Shown here: in pieces, positions 59,828-64,000 of the stretch | Position numbering within the stretch: position 1 is the first letter of the stretch | Layout: each line of letters opens with the position of its first letter | DNA from: Chlorobiota bacterium | Lineage (GTDB): Bacteria > Bacteroidota > Ignavibacteria > OLB7 | Direction: 5' to 3' | Assembly (NCBI GenBank): GCA_016710285.1 | Contig: JADJXR010000001.1 | Coordinates: 1,674,001-1,738,000 of the forward strand | Length of the DNA stretch: 64,000 nucleotides | The notes under the pieces: model-generated | Databases searched by the model: none | Seen by the model: only the letters and a program-made list of their open reading frames with translations | What the model was told of the DNA's origin: nothing | Position numbers and translations under genes: made by a program

Positions 59828-61531
59828 CTATTTCCTAATCAACTCCACACGGCGCAACCGTGCGTGATATTGGTCCTGATGTTCGTTGGCGCGTTGCGGC
59901 AATGGGCTGCGTTCCCCTTCGGTTCGGACCGTCAGCAGCCGCTCGGGAACGCCCCGCTTGATAAACTCGCGGCGGATAAACTCGGCCCGCCGCCGCCCCA
60001 GGTCAATGTTGAATGCGTCGGAGCCGACGGGGTCCGTATGCCCCACGATTTCAATCTTGGCCCCGGGGGCGGTGATGGTTCGCAGGAAGCCTGCGGCGCG
60101 GTCAATCATCTCCAACCATCGCTCGTTGCTGGGAAGCCCGCGGTCATCAAGGGTGAATTCGTAGGGATCGGTTGCGTTGTTGAAAGGGAAGTTCACCCGG
60201 AAGGTGACGGTGTCGGGGATCACCACGTTCCGGACCACAACGGTGCTATCGCTGTTGGCGGGGACGTGGACCTCCTGCTGGCCAAACAGTGTGCTGTCGG
60301 TTCCGGCGGTCAGCACGTACTCCTTCCCTTGCTCAATCTGGAATTCGTAGCCGCCATCGTTTCCGCTGCGGGTGGAGTCTTTCCGTTTTGGCGGGTTCCG
60401 TTCCTCAAGCTGGACCAGCGCGCTATCCACCGGCGTGCCTTCCTCGGTTTCCACGGTTCCTTTTAGGCGGACCAGTTTTGGGGGAAGGCCTTCGGCAATC
60501 TCCCCTTTCACCAGCCGTTTGCGTTTGTGCAGGACGTACACATCGAACTGGCGCGAACCATCTTGATCGGAGCTGTAGTAAAGCAGCGTGTCGGGGTCCG
60601 CAGCGAACGGAGCCGAAGGGAAAATCTCGTCGCGTGGGGTGTTGATTGGCTTGCCAAGATTCTGTACGCCCCCTATCTGGTTGTTGCTGATTGGGGCGCG
60701 GAACAGGTCGTAGCCGCCAACGGTTTCGTGGCCCATCGAGGCGAAGTACAGCCATTCCCCTTTGCCGCTAACCCAGGGGGAAAGCTCGTCGCACGGGGTG
60801 TTGATTCCCGGGCCAAGGTTTTTTGGTTCGCTCCAGCTCCCGTTGCTTTCCATCCAGCTTACCCAAAGGTCCGAACCGCCATATCCACCCGGGCGGGTGC
60901 TGGCAAAATAGAGGGTGCGGCCATCGGGGGCCAGTGCCGGTTGCGCGTCCCAGCTTACCACGGCGGAAATAGGGTTGCGCGATGCCGCCGCGGGGTCGCG
61001 CATGGGGGCGGTGAACAGGTCATAATCGCCAACAACGGATGCTGGTGATGTGGCTGCTGCCGTCCCTTCCTGCCGCGCCGCAAGGTGCAAGGTCCCTTGC
61101 GACTCCACGCCGCGACCCACGGACCCAAAGCCATTGGCAACCGGGACGTTGGTCCCGACCGTCGCGCTGGTAATGGTGGAGAAGGTGGCGTTCAGAAGGT
61201 GGTCGCGGCGGTCGGTTGCGCGGTTGTTGCGCGTGGTTGCCAGCGCGGTGCGGCCATCGCCGCCGTTGGGGAAGGCCACGCCGAACTCATCCACCTCAGT
61301 ATTCAAGCCGTTGACGCGGGCAATGGAAAGGTAATGGCGGGTGCGGATCAGCGGGCTGCTGCTGGTGTCAAGAATGGTTTGGTCAAACGTGCCGGGCTGG
61401 CAGATCACCGGAGGGACGGGGCACTCCAGCCGGCCGCGCTCGCTGAAACGGGCAGTGGTGACGCACCCGGCAAACGCCAGCGTGGCCACCAACAGAAGGG
61501 AAGGGAACCGCCGAAGAATCCGCACGATCAT
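59828..61531 (-). CDS. PD40/OmpA-domain lipoprotein
   Basis: 567 aa from the ATG at 61531 (MIVRILRRFPSLLLVATLAF); the open frame continues upstream without signal. Lipobox AFAGC. PD40 propeller repeats cover ~150-350 (PALAPDGRTLYFASTRPGGY, ELSPWVSGKGEWLYFAS, DEIFPSAPFAADPDTLLYYS). A carboxypeptidase-regulatory-like domain follows at ~355-440. An OmpA C-terminal domain ends the protein (FPFNNATDPYEFTLDDRGLP, VGHTDPVGSDAFNIDLGRRR). The combination anchors to peptidoglycan and is common in Bacteroidota. It is related in plan to the 18193-20751 protein. Confidence 0.85.
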   Translation of the reverse strand: MIVRILRRFPSLLLVATLAFAGCVTTARFSERGRLECPVPPVICQPGTFDQTILDTSSSPLIRTRHYLSIARVNGLNTEVDEFGVAFPNGGDGRTALATTRNNRATDRRDHLLNATFSTITSATVGTNVPVANGFGSVGRGVESQGTLHLAARQEGTAAATSPASVVGDYDLFTAPMRDPAAASRNPISAVVSWDAQPALAPDGRTLYFASTRPGGYGGSDLWVSWMESNGSWSEPKNLGPGINTPCDELSPWVSGKGEWLYFASMGHETVGGYDLFRAPISNNQIGGVQNLGKPINTPRDEIFPSAPFAADPDTLLYYSSDQDGSRQFDVYVLHKRKRLVKGEIAEGLPPKLVRLKGTVETEEGTPVDSALVQLEERNPPKRKDSTRSGNDGGYEFQIEQGKEYVLTAGTDSTLFGQQEVHVPANSDSTVVVRNVVIPDTVTFRVNFPFNNATDPYEFTLDDRGLPSNERWLEMIDRAAGFLRTITAPGAKIEIVGHTDPVGSDAFNIDLGRRRAEFIRREFIKRGVPERLLTVRTEGERSPLPQRANEHQDQYHARLRRVELIRK

Positions 61532-61800
61532 AGTCACCAGAAGGGAAAAGTGAGTTGGCCACCCACGGCCAGCGGCGAAGCTACGAAGGAGCAGAGAAAA
61601 GGGGAAAGGGAAAGTGAGGGTTGAAGGATAAACAAAGGCGCGTAACGCCATTTTGATTCCCAATGATTAAGCAAACAATCCAACACCTTGCTTCCCAGAT
61701 GCACTGTTGGCACTGTGAAACACGCCCAGAATAGTTGTTGCCACACAACCATGCAGAGGCTAATTTGATGGTGAGATTAACGCTAATTCAAGGTTGTTTT

Positions 61801-62295
61801 ATGGAAAGAATTTCAACCATTGCCTCCCCTGCTTGGGATTGGTTATCGCTGGATGCTGCAAGCAAGGTGATGGAGGATCAGAATGCGGTTGCCGATCGCA
61901 TTATTGATGCGTACAAAGCGGGCGTGAATACCGGAAGGATTAAAGAACGCCAGGAAGTTTCGGTTTTAATCAAGAAGACATTGAAGGAAAATTCTGCGTT
62001 GGCGGCGGCGATTACCCGTGAAGTGCTTGCGTGCTTGGATGGGAAGAAGATTGTTCACGAACAACCATTGCTGAACATCGCAAGCCTTAGCGAGTTCCGC
62101 ATCCTGATACCGGTTCGGGAGGATGATTTTGTGCGGGATGATTTTGATGCTGTCTATGGGGTGGTTTGGGAAGCAATCGCACGGTATGAGCAGGAGTGGT
62201 TTCAGCCCTCGGTTAATTTTCTGCCGGTAGCCACGCCGGAGCATATTAATCATCAGGCACTCTACAGCGATGGATACACCCTTAGGTTTGGATGA
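61801..62295 (+). CDS. Hypothetical protein, first gene of a two-gene island
   Basis: 164 aa from the ATG at 61801 (MERISTIASPAWDWLSLDAA). The N-terminal half is helical and charged (KERQEVSVLIKKTLKENSAL). The C-terminal half (FRILIPVREDDFVRDDFDAV, then YSDGYTLRFG) is an alpha/beta segment not assignable to a family by eye. Its 3' end overlaps the HEPN-like gene by 26 bp, so the products are probably made together. It is a plus-strand unit among minus-strand genes. An antitoxin or partner role is a hypothesis only. Confidence 0.6.
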   Translation: MERISTIASPAWDWLSLDAASKVMEDQNAVADRIIDAYKAGVNTGRIKERQEVSVLIKKTLKENSALAAAITREVLACLDGKKIVHEQPLLNIASLSEFRILIPVREDDFVRDDFDAVYGVVWEAIARYEQEWFQPSVNFLPVATPEHINHQALYSDGYTLRFG

Positions 62296-62728
62296 CCCCG
62301 CTTCCGGTTACACGAAGCAAGGCCATGCGCTTCACAATGAGCAGGTATGTGATTACTTAGCCAAGCATGGCGGGTTCAGCGATTGGGTTGTCACCACTGC
62401 TTTTTATTCGGCTATTCATTGGATTGAGGATTATCTGTTCCCCTGCGTGGTGAAGGATGGCGAAAAAGAAATAGAGGTTCATAGCCTTGAATCCTATACT
62501 GACTTCTACAACACCAGCTATGGGCTGAAAAAATCTAACCACGCAATTCGTGGGATGCTGGTTCGCGATAGGTGCGCAGCCATTCTAAGCAACTACAGCA
62601 GCTTGTACGATAACTGCATGACCGCTCGATATGCCGATTACAGAAAGGACATGAAGACCGCCACGAAAGCGCGGCGATGCTTGGCAGCAATCAAAGAGTT
62701 CTGCCTGCAGCAGGCCACAAAAGGATAA
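62270..62728 (+). CDS. HEPN-like helical protein
   Basis: 152 aa. Mostly helical: NEQVCDYLAKHGGFSDWVVT, TAFYSAIHWIEDYLF, then MLVRDRCAAILSNYSSLYDN and CMTARYADY. The pattern of an early FY-A-IH-x-I-x-D/A-x-L helix followed by R-x-x-x-x-x-x-x-x-Y-x-x-L-(Y/S)-x-x-x-x-x-A-R-Y resembles HEPN domains, several of which are RNase toxins. The canonical R-x4-6-H is not clear. It is translationally coupled to the upstream gene and ends at a strong stem-loop. The HEPN assignment is tentative. Confidence 0.5.
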   Translation: MDTPLGLDDPASGYTKQGHALHNEQVCDYLAKHGGFSDWVVTTAFYSAIHWIEDYLFPCVVKDGEKEIEVHSLESYTDFYNTSYGLKKSNHAIRGMLVRDRCAAILSNYSSLYDNCMTARYADYRKDMKTATKARRCLAAIKEFCLQQATKG

Positions 62729-62732
62729 ACAC

Positions 62733-62768
62733 AAACGCCTCTGTGATGGAAAGATCACAGAGGCGTTT
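62733..62768. terminator. Bidirectional stem-loop terminator
   Basis: A 15-bp perfect stem (AAACGCCTCTGTGAT at 62733-62747 with its complement at 62754-62768) has a 6-nt loop, 5 bp after the HEPN-like gene and 30 bp from the end of the convergent gene. Confidence 0.78.
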
Positions 62769-62797
62769 GCGTTTCAATCCCGATGAGGCTGCCCTCC

Positions 62798-64000
62798 CTA
62801 ATCCCCTGTTGGCAACGCCACCGCCACCCCCAGCCGGACCCCAATCGCGGTGAATGCTGCTTGCGATGGCGTGCTGTAGTAATGGTAGTGGTTCGCGTCG
62901 TCGGTGAAGTCGAACCCACCACGTTGTTCGGGGTAGGGGCGAACATAGTTTGCCGCCGCAACAAGCTCCACCGATACCTCTTTCACCAACCGGTAGCGCA
63001 CCGGAAGTTCGGCCCCCACCCGCCACGATGTGGCCCCGGCACCCGCCACAATTCCTGGCGCAACCTGAATATCACGGTGGAGCGCGACGGCGTAGTTGTA
63101 GCCAACGCCCAACCACGGTTCGGCACGTTCGGGAAGTTCGGCGGCAACCGTGGATTTATCGCTCCGCTGCAACCCGCCGGTGTTTCCCGATTCGTTGAAA
63201 TCGGTGGATGAGTTCGTTGATGTTGGCTGCAATTCCGATTTCGCCGCAAGCGCGTCGTCCACCCCGCGAAGCCTGGGTGAGTAACCACCCACCACCGAAA
63301 CCGCATGGCCACTGTTGAACGCCAGCGTCACTTTGATTGCCGTCTCCTGCCGCGTGGACCCAGCCCCTTTCAGCAGATACGCAACCCCACTGGATGCCGA
63401 GATGCTTAGGCCCGCCGCATCGGTTGCTTCCGCTGTTCCCATCCCTTCGCTAACGGCCTGCTGCGGGGGAAGCTCAGGTTGGTGCGCCACGTGGTTTTCT
63501 TGCTTCATCACCGAAGCCATATTCCCTTCTAATCCTTGACCAATGCTCTCCTTGTTGCCATCGCTTCCGATTGCTGCTTCTTGGTTCGGCTGCTGAACGG
63601 TTGGCGCGTTGGCGGGCGCGGCTCCATCGGCAAAATCCTTCGCCACGTTGGCTGAACGCTGCAAAATCTTTCCCCTCCGTTCCCCCCGCAACTGCCGTGG
63701 CGGAAGTGGAGAAGCAATGTTTGTTGGATGCTGGCCGGCGAATGGAGTTGGCGCAATCGCCACGGCAAGTTCGGGGCTGCGGCGGGGTGCGTTGGTGAAC
63801 GAACCATCGCCAATCACCACCGCTGCAAGCATCGCCACCACCGCCACCAGCGTTGCGGTGCGAAGGTAGGGGATGCCGTGGCGGCGCATTGGCAGCGTTG
63901 GTGGCGGAAGAATTGCTGCCGCAGGGGTGTGCAGGCCTTCGGCGGCAAGCTGCTGGAACAGGGCGTGCGTAACGTGGGCTGGGGGGTGGTGCAACGTTGG
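62798..64000 (-). CDS. Single-TM protein with C-terminal outer-membrane-like domain (5' end cut by window)
   Basis: At least 400 aa. The frame is open to the right edge; the only in-window start near the edge is a TTG at 63994, so the true start probably lies outside. An N-terminal cytosolic stretch (HALFQQLAAEGLHTPAAAIL) precedes one TM helix at ~45-65 (TATLVAVVAMLAAVVIG). A ~180-residue low-complexity region and a C-terminal beta-rich domain (EPWLGVGYNYAVALHRDIQV, ELPVRYRLVKEVSVELVAAA, FTAIGVRLGVAVALP) resembling porin-like barrels follow. The layout recalls anti-sigma-linked proteins of Bacteroidota, but no anti-sigma motif is seen. Confidence 0.55.
   Translation of the reverse strand, partial: PTLHHPPAHVTHALFQQLAAEGLHTPAAAILPPPTLPMRRHGIPYLRTATLVAVVAMLAAVVIGDGSFTNAPRRSPELAVAIAPTPFAGQHPTNIASPLPPRQLRGERRGKILQRSANVAKDFADGAAPANAPTVQQPNQEAAIGSDGNKESIGQGLEGNMASVMKQENHVAHQPELPPQQAVSEGMGTAEATDAAGLSISASSGVAYLLKGAGSTRQETAIKVTLAFNSGHAVSVVGGYSPRLRGVDDALAAKSELQPTSTNSSTDFNESGNTGGLQRSDKSTVAAELPERAEPWLGVGYNYAVALHRDIQVAPGIVAGAGATSWRVGAELPVRYRLVKEVSVELVAAANYVRPYPEQRGGFDFTDDANHYHYYSTPSQAAFTAIGVRLGVAVALPTGD

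Overview
The window reads as chromosomal DNA of a Gram-negative member of the FCB group, most like the Bacteroidota/Chlorobiota side and possibly a Kapabacteria- or Ignavibacteria-type organism. That placement is an inference. It rests on at least seven secreted proteins ending in type IX secretion system (T9SS) type A sorting domains, several PD40/OmpA outer-membrane proteins, an SBBP-repeat propeller, many lipoproteins, and housekeeping genes (mnmG, mnmE, dnaK, pepA, guaA, serS). No rRNA, complete tRNA, CRISPR array or transposase gene was found.

Layout. 0-5 kb: the end of an oxidoreductase gene, then a minus-strand cluster (four VOC/glyoxalase-fold proteins, a MoaD/ThiS-like carrier, an Asp-box propeller, a DUF1579 protein) with an AraC-type regulator upstream. 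5-9.3 kb: an AT-richer segment with mnmG and mnmE, with a parS-like 16-mer on each side of mnmG, then a DUF1573 protein and a thioredoxin-fold protein on the plus strand. 9.3-18 kb: dnaK, hsp20, a roughly 570-bp non-coding stretch with clustered DnaA-box-like sites (candidate oriC), pepA, guaA, serS and a histone-deacetylase-family gene. 18-21.5 kb: a large PD40/OmpA protein and an msrB broken by one inserted base.

21.6-38.6 kb is the most unusual part. It is a tandem array of T9SS-exported FG-GAP/VCBS-like proteins (five paralogues, A-E), three paralogues of another secreted family (X1-X3), and two divergently oriented XRE regulators whose 3' ends are identical. Four FG-GAP genes are mosaics: two N-terminal module types and two C-terminal module types occur in all four combinations and join at an almost invariant 73-bp seam. 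Gene E and gene X1 each carry a single-base frameshift.

38.8-50.6 kb: a double OmpA-domain protein with a 20-proline linker, an SBBP-repeat T9SS protein, a lone MlaF-type ATPase, a lipoprotein, a reprolysin-type T9SS metallopeptidase and an aquaporin. 50.6-57 kb: an arsenic unit (aquaporin, ArsI-type C-As lyase, ArsR), a folC-radC gene fusion, a GerMN lipoprotein and a DUF1016/YhcG-type nuclease, interspersed with two families of palindromic repeats. 57-64 kb: an NmrA-like protein, two envelope lipoproteins, a PD40/OmpA lipoprotein, a small two-gene plus-strand island with a HEPN-like second product, and a truncated one-TM protein at the right edge.
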